NCBI GenBank assembly: GCA_003439945.1
Contig: QVRM01005454.1
Span: 173,785 to 237,784, forward strand
Direction: 5' to 3'
Origin: Dermanyssus gallinae
Taxonomy: Eukaryota; Arthropoda; Arachnida; Mesostigmata; Dermanyssidae
DNA length: 64,000 nt
Shown piece after piece: positions 1 to 12,315 of the stretch; within the stretch, counting starts at the first letter, position 1; each line of letters begins with the position of its first letter. Below the pieces are notes generated by a model, which saw nothing but the letters and a program-made list of their open reading frames with translations, searched no databases and had not been told where the DNA came from. A program made the position numbers and the translations under genes.

Positions 1-1195
1 ATCGCCGCCTAGTACACGAGACGAACGTTCACCGATTAAATTCTTGAGTGAGTTCCTACTTTCTACGTAAGACCTTAATACCCCTTTAAAATTAGTCGGT
101 ACTACGTGTAGTGATAGCCTAGGTGTCCAACATTGCTGTGCGAATAAAGTGTCGTCCATAGCTTGCAGCGTTGATAACCTGCTAGCTGGGTTACGTTTTC
201 ATATAGAAGCCCATATTATTAGCGCAAATGCAAAAATGTTCTACTTTATGCTTGCCGGTAATTGTGGGGAGGTCCATTGCTGGTTGTCGTAAGAACCTTT
301 AGATGAAGCGGATACGCCGCCGAGAAGGCCTGTCCGAACGACAGGGCATATTGTTAAAACATATTTAAACCACGTGACGACTTCAATCAATTGCTATAGA
401 TTAAAATCGTCAAAAAAAATGCCTACAAAAAGATTTTAAAGAACTTAAGGTTGCCAATTGGCCAATTAATTTTGATATTGCAAATATAAAAGACCATTTT
501 TTTATAATTGCACACAAAGGTCAAACACATTTTTTATACACACATTCAACACATGTTTCATCGTAAAGCTTAGGACCGACCTGACCCACGATCAACTACT
601 GTTCACATGGAACCTATCTCACAACTTCAGTGCTCAAGGTTTTCAACTGAGTACTTGCTACTACCACCAAGATATGCACTTGTGACAGCTCCAGATTACT
701 TTAGAGCAAAATCCTTCGACGCTATCACATTACCTTCCTACTCTCTGAGTGTACCGATGCTGCACATCAGAGGTTGAATATAAGTACAATGCTATAGCGC
801 CATCCATTTTTGGGGCTAGTTGCTTAAACGGCTCATTCTTGGGCAATGCGTACAATTAGACGAATTGCTGGTTAATGAAACGCGATAAACTAAACAGCCT
901 AATGTAGTTGACGACAAGAGGCTGAAGAATAACGTCAGCCATGACGAATGGCGAGAAAATCGGCCACCACGTTGCCGCCGATCAAATCATCATAGCTAAT
1001 CTGAATAACAAAACTTACCTACACATACCTATGTAAAAGTAATGGGATATTTAATGAGTAAATCAAGCCAGGTGTCCGCCTCGCTTGGTCGAAGCTTGCC
1101 GCGCTGGCCTGAATGAAGGAATGTTTTCTTTGACCTTGTCCAAAGGAATCAGCTAACTATTCTCCTTACTCTTACTTACTCGGTCTAATCGCCTC
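1..1195. other. unassigned, no gene seen
   Basis: AT-rich sequence without an open frame of useful length and without a motif I recognise. It may hold the 5' part of the Tc1-like remnant that follows, but no terminal repeat could be picked out. Confidence 0.4.
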
Positions 1196-1690
1196 GTGTC
1201 AACGATGCAACATGGTGTGGCAGAGCTCTATTTGGCGGGCAAGCATGTTAGGGTCATTGTGAACGAGCCACAGTATCTTAACGTGTTAAAAAGTTTGCAA
1301 TACGCACTAATGAACGACACAAGGTTTCAGGCTCGGTTGCTGAGCGGCACAACTGCTAACCAAAAACCTATTACAATTAGCTACGAAAATATCAGAGCAG
1401 TTCATGCCCGGTTAGAGAGGATTTCGAAGTAAAACTCTGCCAAACCTGCTCGTCGATTGACTTGCAGATCTCGAATAGCAGCGTGATGAGAATTATGAGG
1501 AACCGTCTCAAGGTAAAGACCTACACGAGTTCGTAATCTTACGGATATGCAAAAATAGTTTTGTGGCAAAAAGCTAACGCCCTTCTCGCCCGTGACGATG
1601 GTGGCGACCTTCCAAACATTGCCTTATCTGTTGAAAAGAACACCGTTGAAAAATCTGTGAATAAACAAAACGATCCAGTATGTAACAGCA
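1196..1690 (+). pseudogene. Tc1/IS630-like transposase remnant (DNA-binding part and start of catalytic part)
   Basis: Two frames read as one broken transposase. Frame one (1196-1432) has the N-terminal helix-turn-helix layout of Tc1-like transposases: an 'AELYLAGK' first helix, then a variable stretch, then 'ENIRAVHARLER', the usual hinge before the second helix-turn-helix. After a stop and frameshift near 1432 the second frame (about 1441-1690) gives 'SNSSVMRIMRNRLKVKTY', typical of the second helix-turn-helix, an internal TAA, then 'LPNIALSVEKN' where the family has a 'FSDEK' box, and 'VNKQND'. The first catalytic aspartate is therefore replaced by valine. The homologous sequence stops near 1690, so the later catalytic residues are missing. 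The first frame has no ATG at its edge. This is a dead element; the family call rests on motif order rather than a database search. Confidence 0.6.
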
Positions 1691-1699
1691 GGCATTGCA

Positions 1700-2262
1700 T
1701 TAATTTGGTATATTTATAATTTCGTAGTTAAGAATTGGAAAAAATACCTATCTTTTCGTACAATCATTATTAAACTTACCAACAATGGTGAATAAAAAAG
1801 AGAGAATTTAAACATTCATTTGCAAAAAATGTATTTCAAATGATTTAATTTAGACACATTTAATTCATGTATGACCTTAGGCATTTTTGCTAACGAATAA
1901 GTTAATTTTGCTATTATTATATTGTGTAGTGCACCGGCTGTCATCATTATATGCCTCACAGCAACTTTCTGAGGGCAGCCAACGAAGCAATCGGGTAAAA
2001 ACCAACCCTAAACACCTAGGGAAACCTGCCGTACGTTGGCGAAAATGCTCTTAGACGAATCAGACCAGCTTTTATAGCACTGCTATCGCGTTACCACAGC
2101 GCCAGATATGCCATAAGACTTGGTAGTCGGCTCCAGTATTAAAGTAGTGGAAGTAGTAGTACTAGGGACACGGTATGGCCAACAGACTGTGTGCGTTTAA
2201 CAACGCATTACGAAAATGTAGACGCCTCAATGGAGACGTGTAGCAATGTGAAAAAAAAAATA
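1700..2262. other. unassigned, no gene seen
   Basis: AT-rich spacer between the Tc1-like remnant and the mariner. No continuation of either element was recognised. Confidence 0.4.
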
Positions 2263-3550
2263 TACGAGGTGTGTTCAATCGTTATCGCGACTTTTGAATT
2301 TTCGCGGGTTACGTATATTCGAATTTCGATTTTTTGTGGCGTTATGTTGGTACTCATGTCTCTCACTTATGCCGACAAGCTCGGCCATTTTGAATGTTCA
2401 CTTAATTGTTGACAGCTGCTTTGCTTGCACGTGTTTTAGATCGTCTTCGATTTTTACCTATTCAAAAAAATGGATCAAAGAACCTGTATCAAATTTTGTG
2501 TGAAAAACGAAATTAAGTGCGCGGATGCATTCCGAATGTTGACTGTGGCATACGGAGAAGCTACCTTGGACCGAAGCAACGTTTATCGGTGGTACAAAAT
2601 GTTCTCAGAAGGCCGAGAAGATGTGAACGACGAAGAGCGTGCCGGACGCCCGAGCACTTCAACAACAGACGAAAAAATTAATGAAGTGGAGAAAATGGTA
2701 TTGGCCAATCGTCGAATCACCGTTAGAGAAGTTGCTGAGGACCTAAACATATCGATTGGCTCGTGCCATTCGATTTTTATCAATGATTTGGGCATGAGAC
2801 GGGTCGCCGCGAAACTCGTACCAAAATTGCTCAATTGCGACCAAAAACAGCATCGCATGAACATTGCTAATGAGATGTTGGACTCTGTCCGCGACGACCC
2901 AAATTTGCTCCAGAGGGTCATAACTGGTGACGAATCGTGGGTTTATGGTTATGACGTGGAAACCAAAGCTCAATCATCTCAATGGAAGCTGCCGCACGAA
3001 CCAAGACCGAAAAAAGCGCGCCAAGTTCGGTCGAATGTGAAAGTTTTGCTGACAGTTTTCTTCGATTGCAGGGGCGTGGTGCATCATGAGTTCTTGCCAC
3101 AGGGTAGAACGGTCAATAAGGAATATTACCTGCAAGTTATGCGCAATTTTCGCGAAGCAATCCGCCAGAAACGCCCGGATTTGTGGAAGAACAAAAATTG
3201 GCTTTTGCACCACGATAACGCCCCTGCTCACACATCGTTGCTTGTGCGCGAGTTTTTGGCAAAAAACAACACACTAATGATGCCGCAGCCACCGTATTCC
3301 CCAGATCTGGCCCCCTGTGACTTTTCTTGTTCCCTAAACTGAAGAGGCCCATGAAAGGACGACGTTACGCTACGCTTGACGAGATAAAGACGGCATCGAA
3401 GGAGGAGCTGAACAAGATAAAAAAAAATGGTTTTTTGAAGTGCTTCGAAGATTGGAAAAACCGTTGGCACAAGTGTATAATATCTCATGGGGATTACTTT
3501 GAAGGCAAAAGATATTCGTTGTTTAAAAATACAAATAGCCCCGTTTTGAA
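2263..3550 (+). mobile_element. mariner element, copy 1 (left end present, right end eroded)
   Basis: The left end carries the same start as the intact copy at 19636-20960, TACGAGGTGTGTTCAA, next to a TA. The first 16 bases agree, then a small change follows (ATCGTTATC here, AACGTATC there). Homology with the intact copy continues through the 5' untranslated part and the transposase, and becomes poor after about 3505. Only a short CGTTTTGAA (3542-3550) recalls the right terminal repeat, so that end is truncated or mutated and this copy is probably no longer mobile. The stated right boundary is approximate. Confidence 0.85.
2470..3530 (+). pseudogene. mariner transposase, frameshifted
   Basis: The frame opens at the ATG at 2470, at 'MDQRTC', and runs 290 codons to 3342. 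It covers the N-terminal helix-turn-helix ('NVYRWYKMFSEGRE', about residues 37-50), the linker, and the catalytic aspartates in 'TGDESW', 'HHDNAPAH' and 'PDLAPCD'. Compared with the intact copy at 19692-20753, one T is missing from a run of Ts at about 3320-3324, directly after the third aspartate. The reading then leaves the family frame and stops. The lost C-terminal part is still readable in another frame from 3327 ('FPKLKRPMKG') to about 3505. Apart from this, I count about seven residue differences from the intact copy over roughly 350 positions. The protein would lose its last 60 or so residues and is presumed inactive. Confidence 0.9.
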
Positions 3551-4961
3551 ATATTATATTTATATAGGCACGTTTTATTATTTTTTATGTGAATTACAAT
3601 CGTTTTATATTCGCACAGTTCCGTAATGCTGACAGGCCGATGCTACGCTGTAATAATCTAACTATTTCAGAAAATAAATAATAAATAAATAGCTTTCCGA
3701 TCTGATATAGACAGTTTGGTAGTACATGTAGTGACTAATCACGTTTCATACGATGAAATGATAGGTAAGTTATTATAGCTAAAAAGTCTGTTCAACGGGT
3801 TACCCCGCATGATTATGAGAAAATATCGGATTTAGTTATAGGGGCAGTTATATCTATCGGCGTGTGCACAGGTTTCCAACAGACGTAAAGAGCAATTCGT
3901 GCTGAATCGTCACATACTATGATGGTTACGTTATTTTCACTTCACAGAGTAATGTATACTTATTTATCTATATAACGTTTCCTTTATTTTGCAGGCATTT
4001 TAAACGACAGCCATCTAAAAAATCCATCAGACTTCATATTGAGTTACTGAATTTTCTAGGTATCCAAACAGACCTACGTTTTCACCAGTATACTGTAGGC
4101 TTACAGGTATTACTAAATCGACTTGCGATTTTTTTTGCCACATTTCTGTATTATTATTGAATTGTTTACTTAGTTCGCCAACTTTTGTAATTTTCTGTAA
4201 TGTATATCAGCATGTCGTTCTATGAAGACTTGACCTGCCCCACATTCGTTTTTCTGAAGCTCGCTGCTATATCGCATATCTTCACAAGGAGGTGCAAAAT
4301 ATGCTTCCTGATCAAACCGTTTTTTGAAGGAAGTCGGTCAAGTAGCTTTTTGAATAGACGTTTTTTTATAGTTTACGCATACACTGCAATACTCGATACT
4401 GTGAATACCGCTGGAAAACTTTACATCTTATCCTAACCTCCGCAAAAAAAAATTTACTTCCGAACTATTTGATGTATTACTTTAAATGTATTCCATGTAT
4501 TGCTTCTTTTTTCTAACTTATAGTTTTAATTGCTTACATGTAAAAGTTAACAAATGTCTCCTTATGAACGTGTACACCGCGTAAAATAAGTTTTTTTAAA
4601 TTTATAAATGGTTTTTTTTATAATAGGGGCAGTGGCTTAGGCGACCAACACACCGTTCAAAACAGGGCCTTGCCATGGCAACTGAAATTAGCAAAACAAT
4701 CGCAAATTCGAGCTTCGACCTTGCTAGTTATATTTGTTTAACGTGGTTGTTATTGTCCTGCTGCTACATACCTCTGCTGCAGAAAGCCTATAGAAATCCA
4801 GTAACGAAAACGCGATGACAACCGATACATTTAGACGATATCGTTAGCCACTTAGCCGGCAACTTTGCCCATTATAAGCGTCTAAAATGTACTTGTTAAA
4901 ACGTAAAGAAAGATTCCGCTGACTGTAAACGTAGGCAAGTATCAAACAGATTTTGCTAAAA
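3551..4961. other. unassigned AT-rich spacer
   Basis: No coding region recognised. The short frames here have no family motif. Around 4625-4670 there is a vague tRNA-like stretch (GTGGCTTAGGCGACC) without a convincing B box, which I do not call. Confidence 0.4.
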
Positions 4962-4963
4962 CG

Positions 4964-5007
<44 letters not shown>
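4962..5007. repeat. (ATT)n microsatellite at the 5' break of a LINE
   Basis: About 15 ATT units lie immediately before the LINE sequence starts. A second ATT run lies beyond the 3' end of the same LINE at 6068-6092. Confidence 0.9.
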
Positions 5008-6067
5008 CAAGCCTACCGGTCCGGCTGGGTGGAATGGGCATTCGCTCGGTCGCGGATCTTGCTTTACCCGCCCTGGCCTCGTCACATAGCTGCGCCTCCG
5101 CAGTGGCCATTACTGCCGGCGGATCCATCAGCCACCAACAAGACGCTGTTCGGCTCTGGGACGCGCGTCAGTCTGGTCGTCCTTCTGAGGAACAGGTCAC
5201 TAGACAGAAGAGGTGGGACCAAATCGCCGTTCAGGCTACCCACTTAACTCTTTTGTCGGCCTGCGAGTTAGATGTAGACAGTATTACACTGAAAGCGGTC
5301 TCATCCGACGTCGCTGGAGCGTGGCTCGACGTGTTTCCCTCCGAGCTCGTAGGTAGTAAGCTGGCCGACGACCAGTTCCGTGACGCTAGTGGTCTACGAC
5401 TTGGCATTGCCATGTTTGAGGAAGAGGAATCTCCATGCGGTGGAACAGTGGATGAGCGCGGCCTGCACCGGCTTAGCTGCACTAAGCTGGCGGAGCTTAC
5501 GCAGGGCCGCCACGATGCCATCAATGACGTTCTCGGGCGCGCTTTTAGGCAAGCCGGCTACCGCGTCACGCTAGAGCCTCGTGGATTGCAGAGGGACGAC
5601 AGGCATTGACCGGATGGCCTTACCAGCCGGGACTGGGATCGTAATCGGCCGCTGGCGTGGGACGTCACTGTCTTTGACACGTACGCCCTCGGATATCGTG
5701 CACTAGCCAGCGTGGGCGTCGGCCACATCATTTACCAACGGGAGATGCACAAACGGCGCCTATACGCGCATCTTCTTGAGGACCATGTTGTAATGGCGTT
5801 TGGTCTCGAGTCATCTGGCGTTTGGGGCAAAGATGCACTCAAACTGACGAAAGAGCTTGGGAAGAAGCTCTTTGAGGCTACAGCGGAGCCAAGATCAACC
5901 GCGTTCCTCCGACAGAGGGTGTCATTGGAGCTCCAGAGAGGCAAAGCCAAGATGATGTTGAGTGGTCAGCGACACCCGAGCAATAACAATGATATTATAT
6001 AATTAATATATTAGTGTTGTGATACATGTACATAATGATAATAATAAAACCCTGTTTCCAAAAAAAA
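5008..6067 (+). pseudogene. LINE 3' end: region downstream of reverse transcriptase, with one nonsense codon
   Basis: One frame is open from the ATT repeat to 5606 and again from 5610 to 6002, with a single TGA at 5607-5609 between. It begins with 'GGMGIRSVADLALPA', the motif found just after the RT domain in several LINE ORF2 proteins. It ends with the C-terminal module containing 'PDGLT', 'RPLAWDVTVFDTYA' and 'ESSGVWG'. That module is well known in invertebrate non-LTR elements but I cannot name its clade with certainty. The stop falls just before 'PDGLT' and the frame is the same on both sides, so it is a point mutation rather than a frameshift. A short 3' tail with AATAAAA and an A-rich run follows, then more ATT units. 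The 5' part with endonuclease and RT is missing, as in a 5'-truncated retrotransposition product. Confidence 0.75.
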
Positions 6068-6092
6068 ATATTATTATTATTATTGTTATTAT
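6068..6092. repeat. (ATT)n tail of the LINE
   Basis: ATT/GTT units follow the A-rich end of the LINE. Some LINE clades end in short tandem repeats, so this may be the element's own tail. Confidence 0.7.
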
Positions 6093-7360
6093 TCCTACAG
6101 GATTCTGCTGTAGCTGTTCTTCCTGCTGGCTTGCTATGACGGCTGGGCAGGGGATTCGGTATCGCGCCCTAGTGTGGCTTCATTGTCATCGCCAGAAGCC
6201 CGTTAACGTTCGCCTGGCTTAACTTTTAGCACGGAATGTGCAGGGTGGAACGGAACGGCCGCAGCCCGTTCCGTCCACCCCGGCGCCTGAACACAATGGT
6301 GCCAGCATCTGAATAGCATACAAACGAATGTCTTTTTATTTGCTTGTCTTTGTTCTTCGACATGATTGCAGCCGCTATCGTTGTTGCTGTTGTTGTCCTC
6401 CTCACTGATATGACCGTTGCCGGCACAAATCTAGTTGTTTTTATTACGCGTTGGCCACTGCTATCTTAGTCCAGTATAGTACACGACAGGCTTGCAGATA
6501 TTTCGAAACATCAAGCTAAACCTAAGTGTGATCCAAGATCACATCAAACGCTAGACACACAGATTAGTATATTGAACATTTGATATGCATTACACACATA
6601 ATAATTACACTAACGAAGTAACGGTTTGCTGAAGTGAAATTGCATTCGAAGCCCAGTAAGACTGTTTACGAAAAGATCAATCATAACGCGATGAATGTAA
6701 GCCTTATTTTACGGTGTCTGTCGTATGTTTGAATTTTTTTTAAAGTTACTTCTGTTTGACCTTGTCAAAACCCTTGCCAAATTATAGGCCAGCAGAAAAA
6801 TGTTTGTAGTGGGAAAAGAGAATTGTTTAAAATCCCATATTAACGTCTTGAAAAATTTTGTTTTTACCTTAACAGCCATGGACACTACTAGCGCGAGTGC
6901 GTTTTTCGACTCGCCAATTACCGCATTGTAGTACCAGGAAATATTCGCCACAAGTTATTAAGTGATCATTGTATTTGCAAGTACTTTGTTGGACTTTTAG
7001 ATCTATAAATATGGCATACATTAAATTATATCAGTCCCATGCATGTCTTATAGCTTATACCGATAGTAGTATCGACATTTGCAGATACTCGCAAAAATTA
7101 ATGAAAATATAACAATGTAGAGCTGAATGCGTGCTAACCACCGTCGTACCGTGGTATTTGGATAAACCACTGAATTTACAAGACTGTTTTGGCAACCTTC
7201 CTCTTAAACAGGTATATATTTATCATATTAGACACTGGCGATAGCCTTTTGTGCAAAGTCCTGAATTGTTACAATTGTTTGAATCGTGTAAGTATGGACA
7301 TTTCAAGCTCAATAGGAGTACTGACTTAAAATAAATTTGTCGTCCGGAAGAAGACGGTTT

Positions 7361-7391
<31 letters not shown>

Positions 7392-9640
7392 ATATATATC
7401 CTTTATTATCAATAAATGTGTTGGTGGTACATAGGAGTTACATCCAACTGTCCCATTTTACGCGTCAGTCAGACACAACAGTCACACACCACAGGCACAA
7501 GTTGAATATACGCTTTAAGCAGGCTGTGGCTATAGTGCAAACTCTCTTCTTGAAACTATTCTTGTCAGATCAAACATTGAGCATAAATGTTCCCGTTTTG
7601 AATTACTTAATTCAGTTATTTGTATCAGCCGCTCTTGTCCTGTTTTTTTTTACTGAGATTATTGCAAATCGGCCGATTCCGACTCCCCTTCTGACTTCTA
7701 CCCTACGTAAAAAAACATTAGAGACATCGACAAACATTAGTGTAAAAATTAACTTGTGTGCATTCTTGACCAATGTCACTAGTCGCGAGACTACCTTGTA
7801 TATGGCTAATTAGTTTTTATTTATTTAGGTTCAGATTGTTCGTGCAATGTGTATGCAGTCCACCTACTAAGATGCCTACAATCCAGATATCCCACGCACG
7901 TTAATATTTCACTATCTTTTTTGATAATACATAAAACGTTTTCAACTATTTATGACGTCATACTGCAACTGGACCTACATATATCCATGATATTTGTGCT
8001 CCTTATTTGGTTCATTTCCGAACCACGTTTTAATGCATAATCTAACAACAAATTGTTGCAGATACTGGTGCAGACTCTTTCTCTGCAAACCTTTTCCAAC
8101 TCGGCCTTATTTATGCAGCCGCCCACTTCTTGAAATAAGGGTGCTTAGTCACGATACTAAATTCGTGTTTCTCTATTTTCTACGATAAGTGTTGACGGCA
8201 TGCTCTGTTCAAATGTCCGCCGCACATAATCTAAACGTCGCTTTTGTCTAAAATTTAGAATGCAAAGGGTGTTACCTCCCCGTCACACACTATCCTTAAA
8301 TTATACTAATGGCGCTACATCATATCAAACGTTAAATCAATAAATATAAACGAATTATGGCACCTCCTTGTAGAAATTTTTGTTGCTTATTGGACAAGCT
8401 ATATGCATATGTACAGACGAGGTATCCATAGGTCGATGGCAGATACTTTCAATTCGTTTATATAAGCATTTCCGTAAAAATGAACAAAGGTTTTTAATAA
8501 GGAAATTTGCATTGTAAAATGTGTAATGCAATGTAAAATTGATCAGACATCGTTTTGAAAAAAAATGACATATTGAAAGATTTGTTTCATAAAAAGCCGA
8601 ACATGACAGCGTTCTTTATTCCGAAAGACATCTAAGGTCAACAAGAATAGATCATAGAATTGTAAACAAAATAGTGCAAGAGACAAGCTTCTAGCATGTC
8701 ATCCGGCTACTCTGAACGTCTATTTTAATATAAAGCGTAAGCGTAAGCGTTTTTCTCGTCGGCTTGTTTTACGCGCTTTTTCGTTCGATTTCAGTTCTTT
8801 CCTCTATCATAACCTCACTCGAATAATTATATGCCATCCTTACATGATTTTCTTCTTTCTCTCTCTCTCTCTCCTTCATCGTGGTGGTTTTGTTTTCGCT
8901 GATCGCTGGTGGTTTTATGGCATGTCCTGCACCTGCTTCCTTTATCGCTAGATACCTCCGCTCGAAAACATTCATTGCCCGCTTGGTCGGCGCTGTCAAC
9001 AACGTTAAAACGTTGTGACAAGCGAGCGAACCAGCGAAGAGGGTGTATTAACGCGATCCCAGCGCGATTGTTACCGCTTACCTCGACGTTCCAGGGCGAC
9101 CGTTACCGCTCATCATAACGCGTTGATATGAGTGACGTAGTCGCGAACGACATGTTTCATCACCTCTTAAAGTTTCTCTCAGAGTAGAAAAGTCTGCAAT
9201 GGAAGCCACTGGCGGGTAACACCTAAAAATGCTGCCGCGGGATACAGGCAAAAAATTGCACGTTTCGCACTTGCACAACAGCTGTACTGTTTACCCTATA
9301 ATTATGTGTTTCTAATAGTCAAAAGTTGCTACACTTACTATGCATTTACATTGTATGGCACGTTTTATAGCAAGTAGTTTAAAATAGATGGTGAGTGTTT
9401 ATCTCGCAAAAAATCTACAGTTCAAGGTGGCATATAATTAAGAATATAATCTAGTTATTTTTTCTATTTTGGACAGTGGGAGTTCCCTAGGCTGTTGTGA
9501 ACGAAGCTTTGAGGCTGTCTGGCGGGAAAAAAAACCCCGTTGGTGCACATCACGAGGGAGCGCTGCACACAGGCGTCTCTTTGGACTCTGGAAATGTGCT
9601 GCCGTAAGGCCAGTGACCGCAGCGGCATTCTAGAGGTTGG
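6093..9640. other. unassigned; small repeats only
   Basis: No gene recognised. Contents: an imperfect GC-rich palindrome at about 6243-6280 (GGTGGAACGGAACGG facing CCCGTTCCGTCCACC), a (TA)n run at 7360-7399, three GCGTAA units at 8732-8750 and a short (CT)n at 8857-8872. The open frames in 7337-8188 are low-complexity and carry no motif. Confidence 0.4.
7360..7399. repeat. (TA)n microsatellite
   Basis: Dinucleotide TA run with two small interruptions. Confidence 0.9.
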
Positions 9641-10880
9641 CTCGAGGCACGTGGGGAGAACCGGCCCAAACCGGAGATAACCACCCGGGTGGAGCAAAGG
9701 GCGAGAAGCACCCTCAAGACTACAGTCGGGAAAGGAAAAACCTTTGCTGTCACCCTCCGGGCGTTAGAGAACACGCTAAACAGCAGAAAGGGGGTTATAA
9801 TTATTAGATTAGATCAAGCAAAACGAGCGCGGGAGAGGATCTGGTGGCGGCGATTTGAAAATTCACAAATATGCAAGTCAATTGCCGAGAGGTAAACCAG
9901 AGACAGATCATCACCCTATGAGGATTGACCCACTTCTTGACGGGGAGCAGAGGGAACTGTAGAAACCCCTGCTACCTTCGGCCGGCGCCAAAGTCAGAGT
10001 TGCTGAGCCGCGGCGGGGCCCCGAAGGTTGTCGCCAAGGGCCAAGGACAAAAGGGTGATGGGAAAGAGAACCACATAGATTGTAAAATAATGCAAAAATA
10101 AACCAGGTAAAACTTAATCGCTCTAGGGCCTGCAATCTGGTAGGAGGGTTCCGAAGGGAAACTTGCGACTAAGGGTCGGAGGCCGGAATGGGTTTCTCCT
10201 GGTTGGTTGAAGATTAACAAGTAGCAATATTTTACCGGAGCCCAACGACGAGGAAAGAGAATTCGCAAATATTTTCGACAAGCTTATTCTGAGAACGAAG
10301 GCAGGGCAGCATTGCATGGGGTAGCCAGATCACAACTAAACAGGCCCAACCTTTACAGAAGTGAATGGCTGAGAAGAGTCATCTGCTTCTTATTAACAAA
10401 AGAATACCAATATTTTTCAGAGGGATGGCCTTCATCGACTTAACAATGGCCAATGAGGCGGCCCCTCCACTGGTGGCGGAGTGGCTGGTGAGGGATTAAG
10501 TGGAGACCATGGTTGACCACAGATATATCTATCTCACTATCTGGCTTTTACTTCGCCTCCTAGTAAACGGTGGCAAATGCGGAAATTCGACCTAAGGAAC
10601 TTCTAGGAAGAAATTGAAATAGACGAGGGCTGCAGACGCCTAGGGGTCTCAGTGGTGGATGAATACGAAATTACCAACAAACTCTCCATAGTACGCAGAA
10701 AACCTGCTCCCTTACTCTACAACTGGGCCCGCCGCCCTCCCAAATATTAGTTAAATAAACAGATTGCAGCTGCCCGCAAGACTTGCATAAGGCTCAACAG
10801 GGTTTACTCCAAAACACGGGTTAGCTGGTACTTCAAAGTACGTTCATTTATAATCTTAACTATCTGAAGTACATAACTAC
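9640..10880 (+). pseudogene. R1-type LINE remnant: end of ORF1 and endonuclease domain of ORF2
   Basis: The frame at 9689-9895 has 'GKGKTFAVTLRALE', resembling the gag-like ORF1 of R1-type elements, but this part is weak. The stronger evidence is the apurinic endonuclease-like domain. A 'PNDEEREFANIFDKL' segment at about 10245-10290 is followed, in a second frame, by 'WGSQITTKQA' at about 10320 and 'LLLINKRIPIFFRGMAFIDL' at about 10385-10443. Next comes an 'EWLVRD' strand, a stop where the family has another residue, and 'VDHRYI' at 10511-10528. That last motif corresponds to the catalytic 'SDHRYI' of R1/LOA endonucleases, with S changed to V. A linker with 'KQIAAARKTC' follows to about 10870. 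Frameshifts and stop codons are frequent. The reverse transcriptase part is absent. Confidence 0.65.
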
Positions 10881-11084
10881 GATATAGCGGCGAGTCTGGG
10901 AGCTACGCGCACATCAGAGAGAGTCCGACCGTTAGAAAGGGTTTAATAAGATATAGCGTCAGCAACCGACAACTTATTTGTCTAGGCAGCTAGATTTGCG
11001 TGTATTAACGTTAATATTAGCTTATTAATTATACGTTATTAGCTGAGATTAGCTTCTTACGTTAAGAGCAATCACGCGTTTAAG

Positions 11085-11470
11085 GTCACCATTAAGACGT
11101 TTGTAGTTGAAAAGAAGTACAGACGAAGGGGGACGCGACCCTGGCTTACACAGGCCTGCTACCTAAAACGCCGGAAAGCTTTGGGGCTCTTGCGTAAAGT
11201 ACGGGCTCTACACCCCGACTCCCAGATAGTTGCTAGCTCTAGTGCGCTCTGAGACTAACAGAGAGCAACCTAGAAGAAACAGCTTCGCAAGACCAAGCGC
11301 CGGTATGATGAACATTGCGGTAGCAACCTTACCGGCCTTCTGCCCGATGCAAACGCCTCCGCACCAGTCTCAGTTATTGAGCAGGCAAAACTCTGAAGCG
11401 AAACCACATAGATTCGCCGTGTACAATGGAACAGGTTGTGCAGATGTTGCGCATGCAACCCAAGAATAAA
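11085..11470 (+). pseudogene. possible LINE ORF2 linker remnant
   Basis: A short frame at about 11092-11250 reads 'RPWLTQACYLKRRKALGLLR', and a second frame near 11265-11330 gives 'KTKRRYDEH'. Basic segments of this kind lie between endonuclease and RT in jockey/CR1/R1-type ORF2 proteins. No catalytic motif is present, so this is only a suggestion. It could be the continuation of the R1-type remnant that ends near 10880 or a separate insertion. Confidence 0.3.
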
Positions 11471-12274
11471 AGGTGTAGTCCAGCTTGGCTCGATCCAGGT
11501 TCTGCGATGCACCGGAGACTTAGAGCAGACGCAGCACAGGAACAATTTCAGATTGAGTACGGTGAGAAGATGTGTCTGGTGCTGCTTGAATTTTATCGAA
11601 CACCACCGATGGTCACGTAGGAATGAAAAACCTTCCTGCAAAAGTTTCTCTGCAAGATCTGATTCGCTTCTTCGTACATGAGCTCTATCATAATTATCTT
11701 TTGTGAAGAGCGTGACTTCCATAAAGCGAACAAAAGCTGCATTTGCAACAAAAAAGTGTGATAGACAGAATGCTCAATAGTATAAAGGTCGCGAGCTCAA
11801 AGGGGGTAGTTGAGGCACTCCGGACATATGATGCAAGCTCCGAGAGAGGGCGTTGTGCAAATGCGTGATTGTTCATGACGCGGGCGCAGACATGACAAAC
11901 TGTATCGTTGCATCGCGAAAGTCCAATTGCGTGAGATTATCAATGAAATGGATCAGTCGAGATGATGGTAGCGTCGCTGGGCCAAAAATCTTCATTCTTC
12001 CTCGCCCTGCCTATTCCAGAGTTAGATTACACTAACCTTCTCTTTGTCTGCGAAAGTGCAAATGCGTTTGTAATCGAAGGTTGCGCGTGGTAAGAGCTTT
12101 TTGTAACTGCTTGTGCTTGTCCTGCGCAACGGATCTTTTGCCACACACGCGATCAGCCAGTCAGCCAGACAGACTTTATGCAGCAATTGGCTGCAAGCGC
12201 GATGGCTTTTTCGACTTGGCAAGACAATCTGATCCCTTCCCAATTTGCTAACTTTACGTCGACGAGGCAATTCA

Positions 12275-12315
<41 letters not shown>

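Noticed and set aside
2583..3488. Several open frames antisense or out of frame to the mariner transposase, repeated at 19946-20640
   Set aside because: They mirror the transposase frame in both copies and have no motif of their own.
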